Shown here: positions 11,009 through 21,811 of the stretch, one piece after another
Numbering within the stretch: the stretch's first letter is position 1
How the letters are laid out: every line of letters begins with the position of its first letter
Assembly (NCBI RefSeq): GCF_963675165.1
Contig: NC_087383.1
Coordinates: 6,549,639-6,602,138 of the forward strand
Direction: 5' to 3'
DNA: 52,500 bases
From: Halichondria panicea
Lineage: Eukaryota; Porifera; Demospongiae; Suberitida; Halichondriidae
Translations under genes and position numbers: made by a program
The notes under the pieces: generated by a model
What the model saw: only the letters and a program-made list of their open reading frames with translations
What the model was told of the DNA's origin: nothing
Databases searched by the model: none

Positions 11009-11781
11009 ATTCACATCATAAGCTTATTAGATGGAGAATCGTCACTCATGGCTGCATTGACGGCTAGAGTAGGCTGGTGACTTTCTTGAAGTGTTGTGGC
11101 AATAATAAATCGCCAACAGTGTACGAATTATTTTTGTGTGCAGTTCAAAAGCATCAGCTGCCATCTCGTATATAAGAATGGACCAAGGTGGGGAAAATGT
11201 ATTGGTCGCACGTCACATGTTAGAAAAAAGAGGACATGATAGGAGGAGTGTGATTGTAGGAGCCTCGGTCCATAATCAACGCATAGAGCGACTATAATTA
11301 TGAAGGGACATGCACCGCTGTGACTATTCTCTTTTACAAGCTGTTTTACTTTATGGAACAAGTGGATCTATTAGACTGTTTGAATGAGACGCATCTGTAT
11401 TCCCTTCATTATAATGTGTTCATTCCACGTATTAATCAGGCACTTGCACTGTTCATTGGTGGATGGAACCATCACTCAATCCGAACTGCACACCGTAAGT
11501 CTCCACACCAGTTGTTTACAACAGGGGCACTACTTTTGCAGCACTCCGGACTCGCAGCTTTGGATTTTTTTGAGAATGTGGAGGAAGAATATGGAATTGA
11601 TATGGAAGGCCCCATCCCGTCTCAGGGACGTTCTATAGTTGTGCCTGAGGTGCCAATAAGGCTAAGTTCAGAGAATTTTGCTCTCCTACAGCAAGCTGTT
11701 AATCCGTTAGCACCTTCTGATGAGTTTGGCATTGATTTGTATGAACAAGTTTTGCAGTTTATGTCAACGATTACGGTATAA

Positions 11782-13768
11782 AACATGACCATGATGACTC
11801 TCATAATTTTATGTTATTCTTACATAATTATTATTTTGATGCATGCCATTGTGATGCTCAGTAAACAAAGCTCATAATTATCAACATGAAAAATGATTAA
11901 TGAGAGTATGCATGCAGTACAATAGCTATAAGCCAAAACAATACTACCTATATAATTAAAGGGAGTTATTGTTAGAATTGACGATAATCATATAATTATT
12001 ATGAACATCCATGAAGGTGATTGATTGAAATGAAGGATGACACTGAGAGTAAGCTAGCTATAGCACAGCAAAAACACAATTATGTTATATGGGATGCATC
12101 ATCGTATTTTAGTGTTAAAATGACAGAAATTTATGTCATTTCTACATTAAAATAATTTCAAGTGATGCATTTTATTTGAGATGTTTTATGTTATTATAAC
12201 ATAATTATCTGTTTTTACTGTGTATATAGCCAAAACAATTATGACGTGATCAGCACAAATAATTAAACTTAAGAAGTTCAAGGTCCATTCAGGGAATAGT
12301 AACATAATGATAATGACGATACTTAATTAAGAAGTTCATGGTCCATTCAGAAAGAAGTTACAAACAGTTCATTACCCAACAAAGGTCATTGTCGTTGAGG
12401 ATTGCCATCCACTTTCCGTGAAATTCGCTATAATTGGCATACGAGATTGGTAGCTTTAGCAAAGCATCACATGTGTTGTGCGCACAGGGCCTCCTGGCCC
12501 ACTCAGACGATTGAATTGTACGATGATACTGCTGACAGACAATACACTGCTCCCAGTTGTGAAGTGAAGAAATCGCTGAAGCAGATTAGTCGACATATTG
12601 CCAATCAATATCTACAAGATAGCCACCAACACGCTCCTCAGCAGGATTCACCAACACGGGCAGTTTGATAATGCCTAAAACTTTCTTTGGTGAGACCGTA
12701 TAAGCATCCTATAAATGGAGTACATGCATGCACACCTTCAACAGATTGCACTGATAATAGGCACTTTTATAACATTTATGAGCTAGAATAATAGGGAGGT
12801 TTTGAAATACAGGTCAATATACGAGTCATAATTATAGTATAAACATATTTTGTAGGCCCGAAGTACTGCATGGTGGGTAATTATCTCCTATATATTGTAG
12901 AATTAATAGATAGAGGTCATATGCATAAATTATGGCCATTATTAGTTTGTGTTACTTGTGCAACGACATGGGGCCTATATGCCGTGTTTTGGAGGCAATT
13001 AATATAGGCTGTTAACTTGAGCATAAAAGAATAGCTAGCATGCATATAAATATATACTATAAGTACAGTTCAATATACATGTACCAAAAATGAATTTTTT
13101 ACGAGCATCGTATAATTATAGTGGGTATACATAAACTTCGCAGGATGACTGTTTAATAGAAAGGTTTTCGCAGATTTAATTTTCGCGGAATAGCGCAGCC
13201 TTTCTGCAGCATACATGCATGCATGCGTTAATCTTGCATATAAATGTTCGCGGTACATGCTTATATAATCAGCGAATTTAATCAGTTTATTAAATAATCA
13301 ATTCTCAACAATAACGCAAAACCTATAGTACTGGTAAGTGTACCCGATATCCTTGCATACTGCATGCTAGACGGGGAAAATATCTTTCAATAAAGTAAAA
13401 CATGTAGTAATATCATGCATGTTACAACAATTAATAACGATTAACACACCACCAGGGATAGGTGTACAAGTGTATAAATTATTACAAGTATAATAGTGTA
13501 AAGATAAAAATTAATAGTTTAGTATTCGTGAGGAATAGTAAGTCCAACTTATAGTCAATGGCAGCAGATATAGAGTTAATGATCATTGATGTTTCTTCCT
13601 GCGTGTTAAATGAGATGCGGCCAATACAATCGTGTGCATGTATAGATTATAGACTCATGCATAAAAAAACTGTTTTGCATGCAATGTATGCGTGTGCATG
13701 TTCAAGACATGGCAAGGTACATTCCAGATTTAATCTACATCTGAATCGTCGTAGCTTTATATTATAGC
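11782..13768. other. No confident gene; AT-rich
   Basis: Many ATAATTAT and TGCATGCATGCA runs. One weak coding trace lies at 12358-12600 (minus) and is listed separately. Nothing else has splice signals or recognisable protein. Confidence 0.45.
12358..12600 (-). pseudogene. Possible transposon-type Cys-rich exon remnant
   Basis: The minus strand reads HNWEQCIVCQQYHRTIQSSE, then WARRPCAHNTCDALLKL and a further ISYANYSEFHGKW, to a stop at 12358. Cys-x2-Cys followed by C...C spacing resembles the cysteine-rich N-terminal exons of some invertebrate transposon ORFs. A stop interrupts the frame upstream. The other strand is also open here (12402-12668), so this is a weak call. Confidence 0.2.
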
Positions 13769-15035
13769 TAGCCTCGATCCCAGGCCGAGTTTTCGCTTTA
13801 AATAAAATTTATAACGTTTAGGTGAACAACTATAGGCCTGCACTAGTTGTCTGCGCATGCATGCGCCAGTCATTCAAGTAGACTAAAAATTAGACTAATG
13901 GATATTTTTGTTCACATTTATATTCGTGTACTATCGTACTAGCAGTCAGTATCCCGTTTATCATTAATCGATTGGAATGGCTCTTAATTATTTTGAAAAC
14001 ATTATTCTGAAGACAGAAGAACAAGTGAAGAGGCTACAAATCTTGACAATTAAAGCTCGTCAAGGTCAGATTTGTTGTGTGGTTCTATCATATCAAGTCA
14101 TTTTTGTTTGGAAAGATCTAGATCCATCATTGGTATGATTATCTTATGGTGGATGAAGTGAAGAGTGCATGTGAGCTAGAGGACTTGGTGGTGCCATCAT
14201 CAGAGGGATTGACAATGACCTGTTTAATACGACACATTTAATTTACATCGCATGTACACATATATTAATAGAATGTCTATACTTCTCTGCACAAGAGCAA
14301 TGGTAATATCCAGCTATCCCAACAGTGCTAGCTCCTCTTTTCTACTAAGGGAGGAGACTGGACAGTGTGAGGTAAGGTTGAAACCCTCTTTTTGTCTTTG
14401 ATAATCTTTCCTATACTCACAGGACTGGAGTGTATATGTATACCTGTCATTCGAGTGTTGTTTCTGGCAGCTCAGAGCCATGAATCGAAGAGAATCTACC
14501 TTTCTCAAACATAAATTATGAGTTACAAATAGAGGTCTAGAATATCAGAGAGGTCCAGCAGCCTGCTAAACCTTCATAATTTGAGGCATTCAATCATCAT
14601 CCATGAAGTTACATGCCCTAGCTGGGTCACTATAATCATGCTGTAGCACAACTGGCAACTCTCCTTGTGAAGCAGCTCCCTTTAATGTGTATACTATACG
14701 TACCATACGGGTGGAAAATTTTCAATATTTAGAACATTTCGCGGGTATAGTAGGGTGTTGTGGCACCTATCTTGCATGCGCATATGAAGCCTTCCACGGG
14801 TTCTAATTTTCGTGTTCTGCATGCAGCCACCCACAAAAAACGCGAAATTAAAAAACACCTCAAAATTTTCCACCGGCATACAGTATCTGTGAATTTTCTA
14901 TACAATGTATTATTGGTTATTTAGCCGACACAAATACAATGAAAATTTTAAGCATGCGCTGACAACTATATAGGACCAGGCCTATAGTTGTTCGCCTAAC
15001 CGTTATAGTGAAAACTCGGCCTGGGATCGAGGCTA
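13769..15035. mobile_element. Mutator-like inverted-repeat element, 1.27 kb
   Basis: Both ends carry the same terminal repeat of about 60-70 bp, starting TAGCCTCGATCCCAGGCCGA and running to AACAACTATAGGCCTG. The right flank AGCTTTAGC matches a left flank AGCTTTA-tattata-GC, that is, a 9-bp duplication whose left copy has gained 7 bp. A related element at 28880 has a clean 9-bp duplication, which points to Mutator-like elements. Only fragments of frames lie inside, with no recognisable transposase. Confidence 0.75.
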
Positions 15036-15118
15036 AGCTTTAGCTAGCTATATTATATAGTTAGTTCTGAGACACCAGTGACAAATTAAATCTTATTTCA
15101 GAAAACACATGCATGGCA

Positions 15119-15178
15119 TTAGCCTCGATCCCAGGCCGAGTTTTCGCTTTTATAACAGTTAGGCGAACAACGAGGCTA
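15119..15178. mobile_element. Relic of the TAGCCTCGATCCC family, about 60 bp
   Basis: Starts TAGCCTCGATCCCAGGCCGA and ends AACAACGAGGCTA, so both ends survive but almost the whole interior is gone. Further single ends of the family occur at about 18421-18441 and 19450-19492. Confidence 0.65.
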
Positions 15179-15370
15179 GCATGGCATAAACACAAAAATC
15201 ACGTGAGGATAAAATATACATAATAATAATTTATAAGTAAAATAATAGGTTCAACGAGTTTAGAGTTCAGTTACTATACAGTTTATTATTCCAGAGTGAA
15301 CATTAATTTTATGAGCTAAAAATATAGCATAACATTGCAGCCTTACCAGGATTTCTATATAGCTTTATAG

Positions 15371-15673
15371 TACAGTAGAACCTCGATTATCCGGACATCT
15401 TGGTTCCAGAAGCAGGCCGGATAAGTGAATATGCCGGATAATCGAATAGATAAACCACGCCTTGATCCACCCACTTTATTGATAAACAGCAGTGCCACAT
15501 GGTTGTCTGCGCATGCGTAGAAAATAAGCAGGCATGTCTCCATGGTAACAGCTGCAGCGCGCATGCGCGTTTGAGGGACACGCCCATTTTCTAATCTGAT
15601 AACAAGAAAACTGCCAAGCCGGATAATCGAGGTTCCGGATAATGGAGGGCCGGATAATCGAGGTTCTACTGTA
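15371..15673. mobile_element. pogo/Tc1-mariner-like MITE
   Basis: Ends are TACAGTAGAACCTCGATTAT and its reverse complement, each bounded by a TA that fits a TA target duplication. Inner copies of CCGGATAATCGA repeat near the right end. The 303-bp length with no transposase marks it as non-autonomous. Sequences of the type CAGTAGAACCTCGATTATCCG are typical of pogo/Tigger termini. Confidence 0.85.
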
Positions 15674-16553
15674 GTTGCATAATTATTATCCTTGTGTATA
15701 ATATATAATTGCATTAAACGACAGATTATCGTTTCTTGTTGGTAGTGTCCTATACACCAATTTCAACAGTAGCATAATATCTGACAAACCACTTTAAAGA
15801 AACTCAGGTACTCAGATTTGCTTTGCTTTCTTTCTCTATCTTTATTACCTGGAGTATTCTTAAGAACGGTTAGTTCTAACACTTCCATTCATATTGGATA
15901 CAATAAGTCTTAAAAAGGAGTGAAGGCTATTGAGGGTGCATATGCATGGTATAGCAGCTATAAGGTGAATCAACAAATCTTAGACCTGGTATACATAATT
16001 GCTGATGGATCAGTGGACCAAAGTGGCCAACTTCAATTTAGAATCTGGTGGGTATATGAAATTAGGTTCTGCTGCCAGGCTATGAGCTTTTACACAGTGC
16101 ATGCGCAGTGGACCAAAGTGGCCAATTAGGACTGCCATCACAGAATCTGGTGCTATCAGCTCGTGTATGTATAGCTATCACTGGACCATGCAAAGTGAAG
16201 TGAGCTCTGACAGTCTGTGCATGAGGTTAATTCCATTCAGCAAGGGTGATCATGCAGTTATACCAGGAACAGCTAATATAATTCTAGCTTCCTGTAAAAG
16301 GTATAAATAATTATAGCAGATTAAATATATTGTATCTATAGACCAATCGTTACTGCATGAGCTGGACTTGATCGAAGCATAATTATAATTATATATAAGC
16401 GTATAGATCTTAACACAACAATCTACCTAGTGACCATGTCCACTCTATCAGGCAAGCTGCTATTTCAGAAAATAGCCACGGCTTAAAAACTCACGCTGGA
16501 TACAGCATTATTATTATAAATGGCCGCACACTACCATGCATCTCAACAGCTTA
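15674..16553. other. No gene recognised; local duplication
   Basis: Two phrases are repeated about 100 bp apart: CAGTGGACCAAAGTGGCCAA at 16010 and at 16108, with matching downstream words (AATCTGGTG). This suggests a small tandem duplication. No splice-supported coding frame. Confidence 0.45.
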
Positions 16554-16560
16554 ATTCAAT

Positions 16561-17084
16561 CATAGATTGAAGAGTTATAGGGATAGGAAACGGTTGGTAT
16601 CTCGAGTAACATCTGCGCTATATACGCTGCAGTTTAATCGAGGCCATCACAACAATATCTATTTCTACACCCATGCAGTGCATAATAAACTACAAGTAAC
16701 TGTGCTTAGTCTGTGTAACTCACTTATATTTCAAGGTCTATACCTATTGTAGTAGTCATAACCAGCACGCTTACACGTTACATGTTCCAATAGCTCTAAA
16801 ACAGCCTTGGGAACATATAACTTTATTGGAAAGTCTGTTTTTACTGGGTGTGGTCAGTCATTAGCAAGTACTACACGTGGCTCATGGACTAGGCGTGTTA
16901 TAAGTTGCTGAAAGAGATGATTTCTCGAGGAAACACAGCTTTGGGAGTTACCCGGCAAAAATGTGCTTAATAGCCTCGTTCATAGGGAGTAACGCGGATA
17001 ATTTTCGAGGCTCCACTGCAGATTCAATGTAAAATCATCACGTGCACCACTCCGTTTCCTATCTCTCTAACTCTTCAATCTATG
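16561..17084. mobile_element. MITE with 7-bp target duplication
   Basis: Terminal repeats CATAGATTGAAGAGTTA and its reverse complement extend with minor mismatches for about 38 bp. Both flanks are ATTCAAT (16554-16560 and 17085-17091), a 7-bp target duplication. Internal sequence has no gene. A single matching end lies at 18820. The superfamily is not assigned. Confidence 0.85.
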
Positions 17085-17194
17085 ATTCAATCAACTCAAA
17101 AACCTGAATGGAAAACACAACGATAAAACACGCTTTATTAATTTGCACACACACATGCATGCAATGCCATGCAAAGATAATGCTCTTGTCTGCC

Positions 17195-17420
17195 AAACTA
17201 TACCCAAAACGTCACATCCGGCCGTAATAAAAATAAAAACGTATATATCACATAATTATAGTTAGGGGCAGCCAGAACTGGCAGGTATACATTTCAGGGC
17301 AAGTGTGGTAGTATAAACAACTATAGCTAGCAATCCGTGCCAAACCAAATGGCGGGTATATTGAGGTGGCTGTACTTCAGAGAGCCAGAATAGCGAGAGT
17401 CGATGATACTGTACACACAT
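17195..17420. mobile_element. R3 (pogo-like) element copy, degraded
   Basis: Carries the family marks CCCAAAACGTCACATCCGGC, GGGGCAGCCAGAACTGGC and, at the right end, GAGAGCCAGAATAGCGAGAG. The same marks occur at 19536-19831, 34376-34960 with its duplicate at 41220-41830, and 50881-51321. The best-preserved ends read TACAGTAGACTCTCG. Confidence 0.6.
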
Positions 17421-17530
17421 AACATACTTTATACCCACCTCATGATAGAGTTCTCCTCCGTGGATCATTCAGATCACCACAGTCTTGTGTAGTCAGAGAG
17501 GGAGCCGATTTTAGAGGCTCTGCCTTCAGT

Positions 17531-17785
17531 TTAGAAAGCTACTGTAAAAGGTTTCTTCACAGGGCACTTGCATTTCCTCCACAAGGAGATTAATAACCAG
17601 CCAAATAGCACATTCACCAATGCTAGTATATACATCAGTGTTGTGATGATTGAGGGGAAAAATGAACTGCACTGCACTTGTGAAGAGTTGAGAGTAAGGC
17701 TTCCACTGTCTGTTTGTACATCAACGGTTATATATGATTTAAAGTTGAGCCGCTTACACCTTTTGCATCATCACAACACCATGAC
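17531..17785 (-). CDS. Terminal exon of a putative single-pass membrane protein
   Basis: On the minus strand an open frame without its own Met runs from about 17780 to a TAA at 17531. It reads NFKSYITVDVQTDSGSLTLN, SSQVQCSSFFPS, then a hydrophobic helix IITTLMYILALVNVLFGWLL, then ISLWRKCKCPVKKPFTVAF. The order is extracellular stub with an NSS glycosylation site, one membrane span, and a short basic Cys tail that could be palmitoylated. The exon start is probably the AG near 17785, but the acceptor is weak. A signal-peptide exon lies upstream on the same strand (18544-18682), so the two may be ends of one gene; middle exons were not found. No family recognised. Confidence 0.45.
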
Positions 17786-17975
17786 ATCAGGAAAGAGAGT
17801 TAACAGTCTCTGATATAGAGGGACATCCAGCTACCATGTATAACTGCAGTAACACTCGTGCTCCTTGGAGGTCCACATACCTTTTCCACTTTGCGCATGC
17901 GCGGTTCCTTGCACATCCATTACGTGACGTGCTTTACAGCATGACGGCACGTCAACATCATAATAATACTTATGT

Positions 17976-18399
17976 GTGACAGGGCCTATATAGGAAAACA
18001 ACCCTTATGGAGCAAACTAATTAATTGTATTTTATTGCTTAATTAAATAAAGCAGTGCTTAAGCTTCAAATTGATTACAATATCACTCACTTTGCACCTT
18101 CCTACCCCAAAATATTTTCGGGTGAAAGGGGGACAGTATTGACCTACCATTTTGAGAAACTAATGTTCGAAGTTCTATCCGTATACAAGAACAGCATGAA
18201 AAAATTCAATGGCTGCCTTGTAACGGCTATACAAAAAAATTTTCGGATAAAAAAATTTTTTATTTAGTTAGAGGAGATATTGAAGTTACTTCTTATGAAA
18301 GAAAACCAAAATCCTAAAATAGCTCTAAATATTTTACTTTGTAGTGTACTGAACATTATTTGTTTGCTCCATAAGGGTTGTTTTCCTAGGCCCTGTCAC
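17976..18399. mobile_element. 424-bp MITE of the GTGACAGGGCC family
   Basis: Both ends carry GTGACAGGGCCTA...GGAAAACAACCCTTATGGAGC. The left copy has 4 extra bases (TATA) inside the repeat. The flanks are ATGT on both sides (17972-17975 and 18400-18403), a 4-bp target duplication. Termini and target-site length match the 6-kb element at 44213-50212, so this is likely a deletion derivative mobilised by it. The ORF-like stretch inside is not recognisable as protein. Confidence 0.88.
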
Positions 18400-18543
18400 A
18401 TGTTACAAACCGCTTGCCATACGGCCTGGGATCGAGGCTAAGCCACGGAAGGCTAATTTGCACAAAAGGGTTATGATCGTCACACAGATTAACTACTGAC
18501 AAAACAAGGAAGAAAGCTGTTCCATAGTTTTGATGATCCTTAC

Positions 18544-18682
18544 CATACACACCCACACAGTTGGCGATCCCTATAGGAGCTTCCGCAAGCTCGGGAATTG
18601 TGGGATACTCCAGTAAATAGCTAGTGGCAGTAGATAATGTGGCAACGAGCATCGCAGCGAGTACAAGTGAGTGGTTAGTCAT
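18544..18682 (-). CDS. Putative first exon with signal peptide
   Basis: Starting at the ATG at 18682, 46 codons begin MTNHSLVLAAMLVATLSTAT and continue SYLLEYPTIPELAEAPIGIA, NCVGVY. The exon ends in phase 1 at a good donor (GTAAGG from 18543). The first 20-22 residues form a standard cleavable signal peptide, so the product would be secreted or type I. The downstream partner may be the membrane exon at 17531-17785; the 424-bp MITE would then lie in an intron. An in-frame upstream Met exists, but the signal peptide is best placed from this one. Confidence 0.45.
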
Positions 18683-19535
18683 GATCGACAAGGAACTATT
18701 CAGTGGAGCTAGTGTATAGGATGCATGCTTTTGATGGGTGGCAATCAACATAATTACGGTATAATCAGAGAAGCTTCTGTGATAAAGATACTCGTCACTA
18801 TAAAAACGTGCAGTTAGACCATAGATTGAAGAGTTGGTTAGACCTACTTCATTGCGTACTAGAATTTGCAGATGATGGACGAGTTACTGCGTACAATCCA
18901 AGGTGACACCGTGGAGGATGCTTGAGGACGACTCATTAGCTTCCCTCAGTCATACAACTATAGCTATAGAGTACCTGCATGAATGCAACTTTAGGAGGGA
19001 ATTGAATATCCTCCCCCTGTATGACACCCTAGCGTGCACTGGCATGCATGGTCATCACTTTTTTGCGTACCATAACTTTGATCTGATTATACCAAGTGAT
19101 AGGGCCTTTTGTGACGTTTGTCACACTTTATTCGGAGGTGTTGTTTGTTGAAAGAATGTTACATCATCCTTAATTGTCTTTTCTAGCACTAGCATCCATT
19201 CTCAAACTGTAGCTAAGAAGCCCGCGATCGCTTTTGCAGGCTACGCAATTCTACTTAACCTCACGCAATTTTTGGATCACGTGGAAAAATCAATGAATAA
19301 TCTCTACCCAAATTCTGGTAGAGACAGAAGCTATAGCCCAGAGTCACCAGTCCCTTTTCTCCTGTCCCCGTCCAATCAGAAAAGGTAGTGGCTTGCGAGT
19401 CTACCACAACACAATGAAAATTTGACGCATGCGCAGCGCGCCTAACCGTTATAAAAGCAAAAACTCAGGCTGGGATTGAGGCTAAAGCAAGCCATGCAGA
19501 ATTGCATAAGAGTGAGGACATCAAATTACTAAGTA
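18683..19535. other. No gene recognised
   Basis: Contains one end of the CATAGATTGAAGAGTT MITE (18820), a phrase shared with the region near 9200 (CAGTCATACAACTATAG, about 18948) and a TAGCCTCGATCCC-family end at about 19450-19492. The 82-codon frame at 18903-19151 lies in this repeat material and is not called. Confidence 0.5.
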
Positions 19536-19831
19536 CGGCCACTCGCTATTCCGTTTACCGGGGCCAGTACTAGTGCTCTGAGTAAGGTATAATAATTATG
19601 AGTAAGGTATAATATAATCATATAATTATACGTGTATTACGGCCTGATATGACGTTTTTTGGGTGTGGTTTAGCAAATAAACATTATCCTTCATTATCCT
19701 CGAGACAAGACCCGCAAAATAATTCATTAGAATCGAGGTAAGCCGCGGCTATTTCCTGAGATACAGCCACCTCGCTTCCGGCCAAGCTGCATGGTCCCAA
19801 GGGTAACCGGATCAACGAGAGTCTACTGTAT
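19536..19831. mobile_element. R3 (pogo-like) element copy
   Basis: Starts GTACGGCCACTCGCTATTCC. Inside it has TATTACGGCCTGATATGACG, GGGTGTGGTTTAGCAAATAA and CATTATCCTCGAGACAAGAC, and it ends with CAACGAGAGTCTACTGTA. It matches the R3 copies at 50881 and 34376. No protein frame. Confidence 0.65.
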
Positions 19832-20230
19832 AATTATAATGTCAATAATAAGTTAATAAAAGAACTACAAAAATATAGTGCATAATTATAGAAACAGAAT
19901 AAAAAAATTATGTTCTTGGATGGTAAAACTTGAACATAATTATTATAATTATTACACAATAATTTATTAATTAATGAAGCTACTAACAAACTAAATTGTG
20001 AGTAATAAGGTGAGTAGTAATACTATTGAGCAAGCTAGTGTTAACATTCCTGTACACCAATGTAATCTCCACACATGACAGACAGTGGCACCTCCTGTAC
20101 AATAAGAATAGAGACAATCATTGTTTGATAACAACACCAGTACAATCTAGAATAATGACATATACCCAACACAAGACAATAATGCATGTTTGTGGTAAGC
20201 ATTTACATCACTAAAACTATAATAATAATT

Positions 20231-20281
20231 ATGCCTCGAGGCGTAGCCGCACGAGGGATACGGTAAAGCTGACTGTGTGTG

Positions 20282-20328
<47 letters not shown>

Positions 20329-20600
20329 GTGTGTGTGTATTCCAGCTATAACTGCTCAACGGTTGCAATGCGACGAAAACTAACAGCTTCTATAGGCTTC
20401 TAGCCACGTTCTCTTGGATTTTGATTCGTGGATTAGCAAACTAAAGCTTCTTTCTCGAGTTATGGCTAGTTTGACTCACATTGAAGGCTGTTTCAGTCTC
20501 TTCAGAATCTTTCATAGCATCATCTGTCCGCACAAACTTTCTATTCAACATATGAGTTAGCCTTGCACTAAAGCGCTAGCTTTTTGTTAGCTACAATACT
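20231..20600 (+). mobile_element. R1 dispersed element, copy B (3'-truncated)
   Basis: Starts ATGCCTCGAGGCGTAGCCGC and shares the downstream R1 blocks (TTCTATAGGCTTCTAG, CTTGGATTTTGATTCGTGGA, CTTTCTCGAGTTATGGCTAG) but stops short of the closing repeat. It carries a (CTGT)n tract at 20282-20328 where other copies have GT repeats. Confidence 0.7.
20282..20328. repeat. (CTGT)n microsatellite
   Basis: About eleven CTGT units inside an R1 copy, flanked by GT repeats. Confidence 0.95.
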
Positions 20601-20739
20601 CAGAAAATATCTGTTAAAACAGCTAGCTAGCTAGCAGTAGCCATTTGTGAAATTGATCTCTTTGGACACACCCTTTAATTATTCCTGTGGATGTAATGCG
20701 CATGCGCGCTCATTCCCCATGTGTGATATCCAAGATCCA

Positions 20740-20990
20740 GATCCAGATTCTCCTGGCAGAATCATCTTTGTCTTGAGGGCCTGGTAAGCCACAAAACACT
20801 ACCATATAACAATATAGATAACAATATGCATGTACACAGGTCTTTTCTTCTTAGATATTATATACACTGAACTACAGATCCTGGAAGAATCAATTTTCTT
20901 CTTTCTTGAGGTCCTGGTAAGCCACATAATACAATAAATAACAACAATAGATGCATGTAAATAAGTCTTTTCTTCTCAGTGACTTTATAT
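20740..20990. repeat. Tandem pair of exon-like units, about 125 bp apart
   Basis: Two units share CCTGG(C/A)AGAATCA, then CTTGAGG..CCTGGTAAGCCACA and, after a short gap, TCTTTTCTTCT(T/C)AG. On the plus strand each unit looks like donor (CTG|GTAAGC) plus intron plus polypyrimidine acceptor, that is, an exon duplicated with its intron. Neither yields a recognisable peptide. It lies just 3' of the death-domain exon on the opposite strand. Confidence 0.55.
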
Positions 20991-21039
20991 AGATAAGCTA
21001 ACTTTAATATAAAATTCATTATAGATAACACTCTAATAG

Positions 21040-21107
21040 AAAGCAAAAACATGGCGAGAGGCATTAGCACAGCGCCAGCTTGAACACTAGTTATAGTATT
21101 GATTCTA
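21040..21107. repeat. Short dispersed motif shared with 43788-43850
   Basis: GAAAGCAAAAAC(A/G)TGGCGAGAGGCATTAGCA is found here and again at about 43791, followed in both by GCGC..GCTTG.AACACT. It directly follows the death-domain exon on the minus strand. Read there it gives a hydrophobic stretch (LMPLAMFLLSI here, LMPLATFLLSL in the other), so it may be coding in both or just a small repeat. Confidence 0.5.
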
Positions 21108-21114
21108 TACTCAC

Positions 21115-21456
21115 ATTGAGTCAAGTGCTGACAGATATCATCAGCTATCTTGTCTTTTCTCAGTCTCAGTAACAACTCCAGTACAGCTTTGTAAGTTGCT
21201 GCGTAAGGATTATGTCTTTTCCAGATAATCAAGCATTCAGTCATGGCTACTTGAGTTCCATTTTTATGGTACAACTCATTCACATCGGCCTGTTCTGCAG
21301 GAGTTAGTCCCATTGCATTCGCATAGATTTTTGACCCGTCGAAATATTCGGCCACGTAGAGAATATCTGAGTCCCCTATTTCACTATTGAGCTGCTCGTC
21401 AGTCAGACTGTATCTGCTCACTAGATCTTGGAGAGTGGATCGATTAGCAGCTGGTC
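21115..21456 (-). CDS. Death-domain exon of the ankyrin-Roc-COR gene
   Basis: The 342-bp exon enters in phase 1 after ATTGTAG and leaves in phase 1 at GTGAGT. It encodes LQDLVSRYSLTDEQLNSEIG, then YFDGSKIYANAMGLTPAEQA, the conserved Trp block CLIIWKRHNPYAATYKAVLE, and LLRLRKDKIADDICQHLTQ. Spacing, the central Trp and the six-helix pattern fit a death domain, a homotypic adaptor module of apoptosis and innate immune signalling. It is preceded by the linker exon 21812-21893 with matching phase. If the donor is not used, the frame reads on into a hydrophobic segment and stops at 20858. The final exon or exons are therefore uncertain. Confidence 0.75.
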
Positions 21457-21811
21457 CTACAATAATGCAGGTGCAATAAAACTAATTTAGTTCCACAAAA
21501 AAATTTATTTTACTTCCTCTCTCCTCTCTGGGAATTCAATATTTGCGATTTTTACCAGTTTACTTAAACTTAAATTTTAATGCCATACGCATGCATTCAT
21601 GCATGCATGTATGTATGTAGAAAGTACTTGGGGCGCAGCTTCAGTCCAATACATACTGCATGGGCTTAATACATTACTACAAACCATAAATCTACACACA
21701 CCAGGCAAAAGTATATAGAAGGTGGGGGTTGATATGGGTGGTTCAACGGCTACGGTACAATTATACGTACATCTACACACACCTATATAATTAAGGTATA
21801 TATGGCAGTAC

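Larger units (their letters stand above)
7914..11781 (+). pseudogene. DDE integrase-core protein, three exons, inactivated
   Basis: Exon 1 (7914-8381) encodes a helical N-terminus ending in a helix-turn-helix-like segment (YLSSLNFSWTEIAALLGVS). Exon 2 (8425-8699) holds LSDHELNRIVKEFHSESPTL and ends PNLWHI. Exon 3 (11009-11781) carries the RNase H-like core: [28 protein letters not shown] and NQRIERL, matching the D, D and E positions, then INQALALFIGGWNHHSIRTA. Splice sites are GTAAGT/ACAG and GTGGGT/TTTCAG. Breaks seen: an extra 4 bp (ATTA) at 8369-8380 just before the first donor, a TAG after CIDG, an extra TA at about 11177, about 7 extra AT-rich bases at about 11290, and a 2-bp loss at about 11318. 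The architecture resembles the integrase core proteins common in invertebrate and fish genomes (probable domesticated or mobile transposases). I do not assign a superfamily. Confidence 0.85.

Noticed and set aside
18903-19151. 82-codon plus-strand ORF
   Set aside because: Overlaps a phrase shared with a repeat near 9200; no splice sites or family resemblance.
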